Positions 39,264-49,408 of a stretch of 64,000 nucleotides of DNA are shown here, one piece after another. Under the pieces are notes generated by a model. It was given only the letters and a program-made list of their open reading frames with translations, was not told the DNA's origin and ran no database searches. How positions within the stretch are numbered: the stretch's first letter is position 1; each line of letters opens with the position of its first letter. The position numbers and the translations under genes are program-made. Origin of the DNA: Xanthobacteraceae bacterium (lineage in GTDB: Bacteria > Pseudomonadota > Alphaproteobacteria > Rhizobiales > Xanthobacteraceae); assembly GCA_022844485.1 (NCBI GenBank), contig JALHLQ010000011.1:1-64000 (forward strand), in the 5' to 3' direction.

Positions 39264-40169
39264 ATGACCGTCCCGACAGCGCCTTTGCTGCGAAAGGTCC
39301 TTGCCGCCGACGACAGCATCGGCATGAGCTATCTCGAGAACTGGCCGCGCCGGCTTCTGCTCGTCGTCCTGCCGCTCGGGGTGTTCGTGTTCGTGCTGCT
39401 CTTTCCGTTCTACTGGATGGGCGTCACCGCGCTGAAACCCAATCACGAATTGACGAACTTCACCGACTACAGCCCGTTTTGGCCGTCCGAGCCGACGCTG
39501 CGCCATATCCGCTATCTGCTGGTCGAGACCTCGTATCCATGGTGGCTCGTGAACACGATGATTGTCGCAGTGTGTGCGACGTTGTTGTCGCTGATAGCGT
39601 CGGTGTTTGCCGCCTACGCGATCGAGCGCATCCGCTATGTCGGATCGCGTTCGATCGGGCTCGCGATCTTCCTTGCCTATCTCGTGCCGCCGTCGATCCT
39701 GTTCATTCCGCTCGCAGTGATGGTGTTCCAGTTCGGGATCTACGATACCAAGCTCGCCCTGATCTTCACGTATCCGACCTTCCTGGTGCCGTTCTGCACC
39801 TGGCTGTTGATGGGCTATTTCCGTTCCATCCCCTACGAGCTTGAGGAATGCGCCCTGGTCGATGGCGCGACCCGCTGGCAGATCCTGACCCGAATCATCC
39901 TGCCGCTGGCCGTACCGGGGCTGATCTCGGCGGGCATCTTCGCCTTCACTCTCAGCTGGAACGAGTTCATCTACGCGCTTACGTTCATCGCCTCGTCCGA
40001 GAACAAAACGGTGCCCGTCGGCGTGCTGACGGAACTGGTGCGTGGCGACGTCTATGAATGGGGGGCGCTGATGGCGGGCGCGCTACTCGGCTCCTTGCCG
40101 GTCGTGCTGCTCTATTCATTCTTCGTCGAGCACTACGTGTCGTCGATGACCGGCGCGGTGAAGGAATAG
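39264..40169 (+). CDS. carbohydrate ABC transporter permease (MalG type)
   Basis: LFPFYWMGVTALKPNHEL...ELEECALVDGATRWQILTRIILPLAVPGLISAGIFAFTLSWNEFIYAL. Confidence 0.92.
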   Translation: MTVPTAPLLRKVLAADDSIGMSYLENWPRRLLLVVLPLGVFVFVLLFPFYWMGVTALKPNHELTNFTDYSPFWPSEPTLRHIRYLLVETSYPWWLVNTMIVAVCATLLSLIASVFAAYAIERIRYVGSRSIGLAIFLAYLVPPSILFIPLAVMVFQFGIYDTKLALIFTYPTFLVPFCTWLLMGYFRSIPYELEECALVDGATRWQILTRIILPLAVPGLISAGIFAFTLSWNEFIYALTFIASSENKTVPVGVLTELVRGDVYEWGALMAGALLGSLPVVLLYSFFVEHYVSSMTGAVKE

Positions 40170-40226
40170 GGAATCCGGCGCGCGCACGGGTTGATTTTGC
40201 GGCAGCAATCGGCGAACAGGACCCGC

Positions 40227-40862
40227 ATGAAACCCACAACGGACGATTCCGTCGTCGTCATCGGCGCTGTCCAGAAGATCCGCAAAGGCGTCCTCTGGAT
40301 CGCGATCGCGATCGGCATTGCCTGCGTGCTGGTTGTGGCTTCGCGCTGGGATCAGGCACATCCGCTCCATCATCCGATCGAATGGGTCGGCTTGGTGCTG
40401 ATCGTGCTTTGCATCCTCGGCCGCACCTGGTCGACGATCTATATCGGCGGACAGAAAATGAGGCAGGTCGTGGCGGTGGGGCCCTATTCGGTCAGCCGCA
40501 ATCCGCTCTATCTGTTTTCGATCATCGGCGCGGCTGGCGCCGGCGCGCAGCTTGGAAGCGTGGTTTTGGCGGTGATCGCCGGCGTTGTCGCCTGGCTGGT
40601 CTTTCTCCTGGTGGTGTACAAGGAAGAGCAGGTGATGCTCGATCTGTTCGGCGATTCATATCGGACCTACATGCGCGGCGTGCCGCGCTTTCTCCCTCGG
40701 TTCGGTCTTTGGCGCGACGTCGAAACCGTGACGATCAAGCCGTCGCTCGTGCTGACGACGTTTTTCGACGCGCTCGTCTTCCTGCTCGCGATCCCGCTCG
40801 CGGAAGGCATCGAATATCTGCAGGAGATCGGCTTGCTGCCGGTCCTCTTGGCCGTCCCCTGA
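40227..40862 (+). CDS. isoprenylcysteine carboxyl methyltransferase (ICMT)-like membrane methyltransferase
   Basis: VVAVGPYSVSRNPLYLFSIIGAAGAGAQLGS...YKEEQVMLDLFGDSYRTYMRGVPRFLP. Confidence 0.85.
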   Translation: MKPTTDDSVVVIGAVQKIRKGVLWIAIAIGIACVLVVASRWDQAHPLHHPIEWVGLVLIVLCILGRTWSTIYIGGQKMRQVVAVGPYSVSRNPLYLFSIIGAAGAGAQLGSVVLAVIAGVVAWLVFLLVVYKEEQVMLDLFGDSYRTYMRGVPRFLPRFGLWRDVETVTIKPSLVLTTFFDALVFLLAIPLAEGIEYLQEIGLLPVLLAVP

Positions 40863-40863
40863 G

Positions 40864-41793
40864 CTATTCGATCTGGAGCGGCGCGACCGTCCCTTTGCGT
40901 ACGCGCTCACGGTAGAGCAGGTAGAGGCCGGAGGCGGTGACGATGCCGACGCCAGCCAGTGTCCAGGTGTTCGGGACGTCGCCGAACACGAGGTAGCCGA
41001 GTGCGATCACCCAGACGATCTGGCTATAGATGAAGGGAGCAAGCACCGAGGCCGGGGCGAGACGGTGCGCGACGATCAGCATGTAGTGGCCGGAGCCGCC
41101 GAAGAGACCGGTCGCGATGGTCAGCGCCAGGATCAGCGGGCTCGACGGCGTCGTCCACACCAGCGGCAGCACCGGCAGCAGCAGAACGGCGCCGCCGAAA
41201 TTGGCGAAGAACAGCGACGTCTCGTCGGAATCGTAGCGCGCCAGAACGCGCGTCGTCAGATTGTAAATGGCGTAGCAGAATGCGCCGCAGACGGAGAGAA
41301 TGGCCGCCGCATGAATGCCGCCGAAGCCCGGCCGGATCACGACCAGCACGCCGACGAAACCGACGATGATCGCGATCCAGCGCCGCCAGCCGACCCATTC
41401 GCCGAGCATCGGGCCGGAGAGGGCAGCGACGATGAAGGGCGTTGAAAACAGGATCGCCATGGTCTGGTCGAGCTGCAGGTAGCGCAACGCAAAGAAGTTC
41501 AGGAGGCTCGAGAGAAGCAGCAGCACGGAGCGCCCGATCTGCCACATCGGCCGGCGCGAACGCAGCATGCCGGGCCGTGTCAGTGGATTGAGGATGGCGA
41601 AAGAGAGCACAAACGCGCTGGCGTAGCGCGCCCACACCACCTGCAGCGTCGGCATGTAGGCGTTCAGGTACTTTGCGGTGGCGTCGAGACAGGCAAACAG
41701 CGCAACGGCGCCGCACATCAGCGCAATTCCGACGAGGCGCGCGCGACGCGCCCTGGCCTCGTCGCTCGCCCGCGCGGTGGATGCGGCCTCCAT
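40864..41793 (-). CDS. DMT superfamily (EamA) transporter
   Basis: LVGIALMCGAVALFACLDATAKYLNAYMPTLQVVWARYASAFVLSF. Confidence 0.88.
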   Translation of the reverse strand: MEAASTARASDEARARRARLVGIALMCGAVALFACLDATAKYLNAYMPTLQVVWARYASAFVLSFAILNPLTRPGMLRSRRPMWQIGRSVLLLLSSLLNFFALRYLQLDQTMAILFSTPFIVAALSGPMLGEWVGWRRWIAIIVGFVGVLVVIRPGFGGIHAAAILSVCGAFCYAIYNLTTRVLARYDSDETSLFFANFGGAVLLLPVLPLVWTTPSSPLILALTIATGLFGGSGHYMLIVAHRLAPASVLAPFIYSQIVWVIALGYLVFGDVPNTWTLAGVGIVTASGLYLLYRERVRKGTVAPLQIE

Positions 41794-41796
41794 CGT

Positions 41797-42549
41797 TTAG
41801 TAGGTAGCCCGCCCGCCGGAAATGTCGAACACCGCTCCGGTCGTGAACGAGCATTCTTTCGAGGCGCAGAAGGCGACCAGCGAGGCGACCTCTTCGACCT
41901 TGACGAAGCGCGCGCGGGGAATCTTCGAAAGCATGTAGTCGATATGCTGCTGCGTCATCTGATCGAAAATGGCGGTCTTGGCCGCGGCCGGCGTGATGCA
42001 GTTCACGGCGATGTCGCGGCCGGCGAGTTCCTTGCCGAGCGATTTCGTCAGCGCGATGACCGCCGCCTTGGAGGCGGAATAGGCGGAGGCGTTCGGGTTT
42101 CCTTCCTTGCCGGCGATCGAGGCGATGTTGACGATGCGACCGTAGTTCTGGGCGATCATTGTCGGGACGACGGCGCGGCAGCATAGGAAAGGCCCGTCGA
42201 GATTGACCGCCATCACCTGCGCCCAGGCTTCGATCGGATACTCCCATGTCGGCAGATTGGGACCGGCGATGCCGGCATTGTTCACGAGGACATCGATGCG
42301 CGAGAAGGCGCGCAGGGTCTCATCACGCGCGCGTTCGACATCGGCCAACCTCGTCACATCGACCGGGACGGCGATGAGCTTGCCGCGGGTTTTCAACTCC
42401 CCGGCAGTCTTTTCGGCGAGCGTGCGATCGCGATCCCAGATGGCGACCGCCGCCCCCGAGTCGAGAAGCCGTTCGACGATGGCGCGGCCGATACCCTGCG
42501 CGCCGCCGGTGACGACGGCCGCCTGGCTGCCGAAATCGAACCTGGTCAT
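41797..42549 (-). CDS. SDR family oxidoreductase
   Basis: AAVVTGGAQGIGRAIVERLLDSGAAVAIWDRD...NNAGIAGP...YSASKAAVIALTKSLGKELAGRDIAVNCITP. Confidence 0.92.
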   Translation of the reverse strand: MTRFDFGSQAAVVTGGAQGIGRAIVERLLDSGAAVAIWDRDRTLAEKTAGELKTRGKLIAVPVDVTRLADVERARDETLRAFSRIDVLVNNAGIAGPNLPTWEYPIEAWAQVMAVNLDGPFLCCRAVVPTMIAQNYGRIVNIASIAGKEGNPNASAYSASKAAVIALTKSLGKELAGRDIAVNCITPAAAKTAIFDQMTQQHIDYMLSKIPRARFVKVEEVASLVAFCASKECSFTTGAVFDISGGRATY

Positions 42550-42682
42550 GATGACGATCCTGCAACTGTCCGTGTGGCACGTTAGCGAAAGCGCGGAGTG
42601 CATGCGAGCGCCGCTTTGGCGAACGTGGCTTGCGCCCATCCGCCTTGTAAGCGTCGCCCAAGTCGGCTAGCCTTTCCCGCAT

Positions 42683-42754
42683 CGGGGCCGATGGCGGTCG
42701 CCCCGTGAGGCTCGCGCCCAAGCACCGTCTCCTCAATAGCGGAGGAGGCTCATG
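42683..42754 (+). promoter_or_regulatory. candidate pseudoknot leader RNA, copy B (upstream of chrB-chrA)
   Basis: CGGGGC-(11 nt loop)-GCCCCG stem. Loop GGCGGT pairs (one G-U) with ACCGTC at 42724-42729. CTCCTC/GAGGAG hairpin contains the SD before ATG 42752. Block GCCCAAGCACCGTCTCCT identical to copy A. Confidence 0.75.
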
Positions 42755-43582
42755 TCTGCGAGCTACGCAATCTCTCCCTTCGATCTCTGGACCCTGATCG
42801 GCACGGCGGAAACCCCGAGCATCATCGATGTCCGCCGGCGCGCGGCGTTCGAATCCTCGCCGGGCCTTATCCCTTCCTCCCGCTGGCGCGATCCGGAGCG
42901 AGCCGGCGAATGGATCGGTTCGCTCGATCGCACAAGGCCGATTGTCCTAGCCTGCAAGGCGGGGCACGAGCTGAGTCAAATGGTTTCAGCCAGGCTACGG
43001 GCTGAGGGTCAGAGCGCGCAGATTCTGGCCGGCGGCGTGCAAGGCTGGATGGAAGCAAAGCTGCCCCTTGTTTCGCGCGACGCGCATGCGAGGTTCGCCG
43101 CCGCGCCGCGCATGTGGGTTACGCGCCGGCGGCCGAAGATCGACCGCGTTGCCTGCCCCTGGCTGATCCGCCGGTTCGTCGATCCGGAGGCGACGTTTCT
43201 GTTCGTGGATCCATCCGAAGTGCCGGCTGTCGCGCGCGAGACCGGCGCCATTCCGTTCGATATCGAAGGCGTGGAGCTGAGCCATGAGGGCGAGCGCTGC
43301 TCATTCGACACGCTGCTCAGACTACTCGGGCTCGAGAACGAACCGTCGCTTGCGCGGCTTGCGCTGATCGTGCGCGGCGCGGACACGGCGCGCTATGATC
43401 TTGCCGCTGAGGCCGCGGGCCTGCATGCCGTCTCTCTCGGGCTGTCTGTGCTGGCGCGGGACGACGATCATGGCCTCCTCCAGGGCGGCTTTGCCGTCTA
43501 CGATGCGCTGTTTGCCTGGATCCGGTTCGCCGCCGACGAGCGGCACAACTGGCCGGTGAAGGCCGTCGCGGGAGGACGCTAA
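42752..43582 (+). CDS. chrB: rhodanese / ChrB C-terminal domain chromate resistance protein
   Basis: Rhodanese-like N-terminus (IIDVRRRAAFESSPG...IVLACKAGHELSQ), then ChrB domain (WVTRRRPKIDRVACPWLIRRFVDPEATFLFVDPSEVPAVARETGAIPFDIEGVELSHEGERCSFDTLL). Confidence 0.88.
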   Translation: MSASYAISPFDLWTLIGTAETPSIIDVRRRAAFESSPGLIPSSRWRDPERAGEWIGSLDRTRPIVLACKAGHELSQMVSARLRAEGQSAQILAGGVQGWMEAKLPLVSRDAHARFAAAPRMWVTRRRPKIDRVACPWLIRRFVDPEATFLFVDPSEVPAVARETGAIPFDIEGVELSHEGERCSFDTLLRLLGLENEPSLARLALIVRGADTARYDLAAEAAGLHAVSLGLSVLARDDDHGLLQGGFAVYDALFAWIRFAADERHNWPVKAVAGGR

Positions 43583-44931
43583 TGGAGATCGCGCAGCAAG
43601 ATGCATCGACCGCCGTCGGCCGTGCCGACCGGCCTGGTCTGCGCGAGGCCTTGGGGGTCTGGCTCAAGGTCGGCCTGCTGTCGTTCGGCGGGCCGGCCGG
43701 GCAGATCGCGCTCATGCACCGCATCGTGGTCGAGGAGAAAAAGTGGATCGATGAAGCGCGCTATCTGCATGCCCTGAACTACTGCATGCTCTTGCCTGGC
43801 CCCGAGGCGCAGCAACTCGCGACCTATATCGGGTGGCTGATGCATCGCACCCTCGGCGGGCTCGCGGCGGGACTCCTGTTTATCTTGCCCGGCGCGCTGG
43901 TGATGCTGGGTCTGAGCGTCCTCTACGTCCTGGCCCGTGGCGTCGCGGTCGTCGAAGGCGCGCTGTTTGGGATCAAGGCGGCGGTGCTCGTCATCGTGGT
44001 CGAGGCGGTGATCCGCATCGGGCGCAAGGCCCTCAAGACGCGCTTGCTGGTCGGGCTCGCCGCCGGGGCTTTTGTCGCGATCTTCGTCTTCGCCCTGCCG
44101 TTTCCGCTGATCGTCATCGCCGCAGGGCTTGCCGGCTACTTCGTCGCCCAGTGGCGGGCGGAACGGATCGGGCTCGATGCCGCGCCTCCGCTACGGCGCG
44201 ACGCGCGCCCCGGGCGCTGGCGAACGGCCGCAACCGCCGTGCTGGTCGGGCTCGTCGTCTGGTGGGCGCCGGTCGCGCTCGCCGCGTTCACGCTGGGCGG
44301 GGACCATGTCCTGGTTTCTCTCGGGCTTTTCTTTTCGAAGCTCGCGGTCGTGAGCTTCGGCGGGGCCTATGCGCTGATGGCCTATATGGCGCAGCAGGCG
44401 GTCGAAACCCACGGCTGGCTGAGCGCGCGCGAAATGGTGGACGGGCTCGGCTTGGCCGAAACCACGCCCGGACCCCTGATCCTCGTATCGCAATTCGTTG
44501 GTTTCCTCGCGGCGCATCGCGAGGCCGCGCCCTTCGATCCGCTCACCGCCGCCGTGCTCGGCGCGGCCATGACGACTTGGACGATCTTCGCCCCGTCTTT
44601 TCTGTGGATCTTTGCCGGCGCGCCCTTCGTGGAAGATTTGCGTGGAAACCGCCGTCTTGCCGGCGCGCTCTCGGCCATTACCGCGGCGGTGGTCGGCGTC
44701 ATCCTGAACCTGGCCGTCTGGTTCACGCTGCATGTCCTGTTCGCGCACGTCACCGAGGTCGAGACCGGGCCGATCCGGTGGTTTCGCGTCGATTTCGCCA
44801 GCATGGACATGGCCGCGGCCGTCCTCGCCGGCGTCGCGGCGGGGCTCGTGTTCGGCTTGCACTTCGGCTTGATCCGGACCGTCGTGGTCATGGCGGCGCT
44901 GGGGATCGCGTGGCGTTTCACAATGAATTAG
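43582..44931 (+). CDS. chrA: chromate efflux transporter
   Basis: WLKVGLLSFGGPAGQIALMHRIVVEEKKWIDEARYLHALNYCMLLPGPEAQQLATYIGWLMHRTLGGLAAGLLFILPG: CHR family; overlaps chrB stop. Confidence 0.95.
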   Translation: MEIAQQDASTAVGRADRPGLREALGVWLKVGLLSFGGPAGQIALMHRIVVEEKKWIDEARYLHALNYCMLLPGPEAQQLATYIGWLMHRTLGGLAAGLLFILPGALVMLGLSVLYVLARGVAVVEGALFGIKAAVLVIVVEAVIRIGRKALKTRLLVGLAAGAFVAIFVFALPFPLIVIAAGLAGYFVAQWRAERIGLDAAPPLRRDARPGRWRTAATAVLVGLVVWWAPVALAAFTLGGDHVLVSLGLFFSKLAVVSFGGAYALMAYMAQQAVETHGWLSAREMVDGLGLAETTPGPLILVSQFVGFLAAHREAAPFDPLTAAVLGAAMTTWTIFAPSFLWIFAGAPFVEDLRGNRRLAGALSAITAAVVGVILNLAVWFTLHVLFAHVTEVETGPIRWFRVDFASMDMAAAVLAGVAAGLVFGLHFGLIRTVVVMAALGIAWRFTMN

Positions 44932-44948
44932 TTTTGTACTTTGGCCCA

Positions 44949-44997
44949 TTGTCTTGCGGCGAACCGGTATCCACTTCGCCGGAGAATGCGCGAGCTC
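44949..44997. repeat. diverged copy of ACCGG..CCACTT palindromic repeat
   Basis: cattgtcttgcggcgaACCGGTATCCACTTcgccggagaatgcgcgag resembles the cores at 4095-4110 and 55819-55835. Confidence 0.55.
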
Positions 44998-45813
44998 ACG
45001 CCTCGTCGGCGAGGGCGCTCTCGTGCCAGCGCCGCAGGACGAGATGCGACACGAGCGTCAGAATGTAAAAGATCAGGATGCCGGCGAGAGAGAGCAGCAA
45101 TAGCGCGGCGAACATCCGCGGGATGTTCAACCGATAGCCTGATTCGGCGATGCGATAGGCGAGGCCGGAGCCGGCGCCTGCCGAGCCTGCCGCAATTTCC
45201 GCGACCACGGCTCCGATCAGCGACAACCCGCCGGCAATGCGCAAGCCTCCCATGATGTGGGGCAGGGCCGAGGGCAGTTTCAGATTCCATAAGACCTGCC
45301 AGCGCGTGGCCCGGTAGAGCCGGAACAGTTCTTCCAGGTTACGGTCGACGGAATTCAAGCCGAGCGTTGCATTTGACAGCACAGGGAAGAAGGCCACGAT
45401 CCAGGCGCAGGCGAGTACGGCGGCGGGCTGAGGCAGATAGATGAGAAGCAGCGGTGCGATCGCAACAATGGGCGTGACTTGCAGGATGACGGCGTAGGGA
45501 TAAAGCGAATATTCGATCAGGCGAGACTGGCTGAACACGACGGCGAGGCCAATACCACCGATGAGCGCAAGCGAGAACCCCTGCAAAGTGAGCAGGAGCG
45601 TCGTCAGCAGCGACGCCGACAGGAGCGGCCAGTCCGCAAACAAAGTCGCGATCACAAGGCCGGGCGAGGGCAATATGAAAGGCGGCAGCGCATTGATACG
45701 TACGACCAGATCCCAGGCCCCCAGGCCGAGGCCAAGAATGGCGACCGGCAGGAGCCAGCGGACCACACGCTCGCGTCGACCTGGCTGCAGGTCCTCCCGC
45801 CCGCCGCGCGCGC

Positions 45814-45817
<4 letters not shown>
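44996..45817 (-). CDS. ABC transporter permease (SsuC/TauC/ThiX type)
   Basis: LPPFILPSPGLVIATLFADWPLLSASLLTTLLLTLQGFSLALIGGIGLAVVFSQSRLIEYSLYPYAVILQVTPIVAIAPLLLIYL; GTG start overlapping ATPase stop. Confidence 0.9.
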
Positions 45818-46623
<806 letters not shown>

Positions 46624-46712
46624 TGATATTCATCAATTTCGAGTGCAACGTTCTAACCGTATTCTGGCGTTCAGTGAAACCTAGGCCTGCAGCATCAAGG
46701 GGGAATTCCAGC

Positions 46713-47189
46713 ATGCTCGGATATCAACAACCAGACTTTGCGAAAGCTCTCCGGTGGGGCGTCGTCGCCGGAGCCGCTGGCGGTCTCGCCGAAATCGTAT
46801 GGGTTTCGGCCTATGCGTTGGCGACAGGCATGGATGCCGCGATTGTGGCGCGCGGCGTCACAACGGCTGTCGGCATCACCGCCCTCTTGCCGCAAACCTC
46901 GGTGCTGCTTGGCGTCTTCATTCATATGGCGCTTGCTGTCGTGCTCGGGACGGTGCTTGCGGCTGCGTGGCAGAAGCTGCCTGGCGCACGCTATCCGCTC
47001 ACGGTCGCGGCACTGGCGGGCGTATGGATGATGAACTTCTTCGTCGTTCTCCCGCTGCTCAGCCCAGATTTCATCCAGCTCCTTCCCTACACGGTGAGCC
47101 TGGTTTCGAAACTCCTGTTCGGATTCGCGGCAGCCGAAGTCCTGCGGCGCGCAAGCTTGGCGTCAGCGGCGGTCCCCGCCGGCGCCTGA
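46713..47189 (+). CDS. hypothetical membrane protein (4 TM)
   Basis: MLGYQQPDFAKALRWGVVAGAAGGLAEIVWVSAYALATG...VLLGVFIHMALAVVLGTVLAAAW. Confidence 0.65.
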   Translation: MLGYQQPDFAKALRWGVVAGAAGGLAEIVWVSAYALATGMDAAIVARGVTTAVGITALLPQTSVLLGVFIHMALAVVLGTVLAAAWQKLPGARYPLTVAALAGVWMMNFFVVLPLLSPDFIQLLPYTVSLVSKLLFGFAAAEVLRRASLASAAVPAGA

Positions 47190-47253
47190 CCAGCCTGGAC
47201 GAGAAACAGCCGGCGCGGCGCCCGCCGCGTCGGCTGTATTTCCGATCGGGGGG

Positions 47254-48261
47254 CTACTTGCGCCGCAACTCGAGGCCCACCTTCTTGTTCACGAATTGCA
47301 AGGTGTAAGACTTCCGGATGTCGAGGTCCGGCTTGACCACCCCGGCGCGCGCCATTTTGTCGAAAAAGCTCCTGATCCGCTCGTGCGACATGGCCCCGAT
47401 GCCGAGCTTCAGCGAATCGCCCGAATCGACGATCCCATAGTCCCGCATCTTGGCAATCGAATGCGCGATGGCCTCGTCGGTCATCTCGGGATTGTCTCGC
47501 TTGATCATGGCGTTGGCCGCCTTGTTGTCACCATAGATGTAATTGTACCAGCCGATGATCGAGGCATCGACGAAGCGCTGCACAAGATCGGGCCGCTTCT
47601 CAACGAGGTCGCGGCGCGTTTCAATCAGAGTCGAATAGGTGTCGAAGCCGTGGTCGGCCAGGAGGAAGATCTTCGGCTTGAAGCCGCCGGCTTTTTCCAC
47701 GGCGAACGGCTCCGATGTCACATAGCCCTGCATGGCCGAGCGCTTGTCGGCGATGAAGGGTTGCGGATTGAACAGATACGGCTTCACCTGGCGGTCGGTG
47801 AAGCCGTAATCGTTCTTCAGCCACTGATAGTAGCCGGCCATCCCTTCCTTCGACACGAAAACGGTGAGCTTCTTCAGGTCTTCGAATTTGCTGACGCCCG
47901 CGTCGGGATGCACCATCAGCACCTGCGGGTCCTTCTGGAAGCTCGCGGCGACGACGAGGGTCGGGATGTTCTGCGCCACCGCATCGAAGGCCTGCAGCAT
48001 GTTGGCGCTCATGTAGAAATCGATGCGGCCGACGGGCAACAAAATCCGATTGTTCACCTGCGGCCCGCCTTGCACGATCGTCACGTCGAGCCCGTATTTC
48101 TTGTAGGTGCCGTCGGCGAGCGCCTGGTAGAACCCGCCGTGCTCGGCTTGCGCCACCCAGTTGGTGCCAAACGATACTTTATCGAGCGGTTGGGCCGCCG
48201 AACCGGTGCTCAGCGCAACCAGCGCGCTCAGCGCCGCTGCCTGCCGAAAGACTTCTCGCAT
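47254..48261 (-). CDS. ABC transporter substrate-binding protein (NMT1/THI5-like)
   Basis: LDKVSFGTNWVAQAEHGGFYQALADGTYKKYGLDVTIVQGGPQVNNRILLPVGRIDFYM. Confidence 0.9.
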   Translation of the reverse strand: MREVFRQAAALSALVALSTGSAAQPLDKVSFGTNWVAQAEHGGFYQALADGTYKKYGLDVTIVQGGPQVNNRILLPVGRIDFYMSANMLQAFDAVAQNIPTLVVAASFQKDPQVLMVHPDAGVSKFEDLKKLTVFVSKEGMAGYYQWLKNDYGFTDRQVKPYLFNPQPFIADKRSAMQGYVTSEPFAVEKAGGFKPKIFLLADHGFDTYSTLIETRRDLVEKRPDLVQRFVDASIIGWYNYIYGDNKAANAMIKRDNPEMTDEAIAHSIAKMRDYGIVDSGDSLKLGIGAMSHERIRSFFDKMARAGVVKPDLDIRKSYTLQFVNKKVGLELRRK

Positions 48262-48556
48262 GATCCTCCTCCCGAATACCCCGGAAGGCGCGGACAATAG
48301 GGAAAGCACAATGCTTTGCCCAGCACCCGCGTAGGCAGGGCGCACTCAGCGTGCGGGAGCCGTGGCCGTTCGGTTCCAGCCCGAGCGAGTTCAAACAATC
48401 GTGATTGCCCTGGTATCAGGCGGAGTTGACCGCGCGACGGCCCGCATGCGGCTGCGCAAGGCTCCGGAAGGCGCGGAACGAAGGCCATTGCGGGTCAAAG
48501 GGTTCCCATTACGCAAGGAAATGCTTTAGGACTGCGCCCGATTGCAGGGGGACGGA

Positions 48557-49369
48557 ATGGCAGGCCTGCCACGGCGCGACTGGCTCGACATGGCATGGAC
48601 CGACTTCACCGGGGCCGACACGTCCCGGTGGATCGCCGTCTTGCCGGTCGCCGCCGTCGAGCAGCACGGGCCGCATCTTCCACTGGGCGTCGATGCCTTC
48701 ATCGCCGACGGATACCTTGAGCGTGTGCGCGCGGCCTTGCCCGAGCAACTCCCGGTCACGTTTCTGCCCCGGCAGGCCATCGGGGCTTCCGAGGAGCATG
48801 TCGGTTTTCCCGGCACGCTGACCTATTCCGGCGAAACCATGATCCGGGTGTTGGCGGAAATTGCTGAAAGCGTCCATCGCGCCGGCCTGCGCAAGCTCGT
48901 CATCGTGAACAGCCACGGCGGCAATGTGCCCATGATCGACATCGCTGCGCGAAGTCTGCGCTCCCGGTTCGGCATGCTGGTGGTGATCGCGGCCTGGCAC
49001 CGCTTCGGTTATCCGGAGGGGCTGTTCAGTTCCGAGGAACGGCTGTTCGGCATCCATGGCGGGGATGTGGAAACCTCGCTGATGCTCGCGGCGCGCTCCG
49101 ATGCCGTCCGGGAGAACGAGTTGAGATCGTTCCCCTCCGCTGCGCTCTCGATGAAGGACGAATTCCGGTGGCTGAACGCGGATCGCCCGGCGGGCTTCGG
49201 CTGGGCCACGCAAGATCTCAATCCAGAGGGCGCGCTGGGCGACCCGACGCTTGCTTCACGCGAGAAGGGCGAGGCGGCGCTTGCGCATGGGGCACGCGCC
49301 TTCATCGAGCTCCTCGCAGAGGTGGACAGCTTCGATCTCGGGCGGCTCAAGCCCGCTCCGCTCGACTAA
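48557..49369 (+). CDS. creatininase family protein
   Basis: AVLPVAAVEQHGPHLPLGVDAFIADGYLERV...LVIVNSHGGNVPMIDIAARSLR...FGIHGGDVETSLMLA. Confidence 0.93.
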   Translation: MAGLPRRDWLDMAWTDFTGADTSRWIAVLPVAAVEQHGPHLPLGVDAFIADGYLERVRAALPEQLPVTFLPRQAIGASEEHVGFPGTLTYSGETMIRVLAEIAESVHRAGLRKLVIVNSHGGNVPMIDIAARSLRSRFGMLVVIAAWHRFGYPEGLFSSEERLFGIHGGDVETSLMLAARSDAVRENELRSFPSAALSMKDEFRWLNADRPAGFGWATQDLNPEGALGDPTLASREKGEAALAHGARAFIELLAEVDSFDLGRLKPAPLD

Positions 49370-49408
49370 GGCGGTGGAGTTCCGGAAAGCCGGCATCCCT
49401 TTTACGCG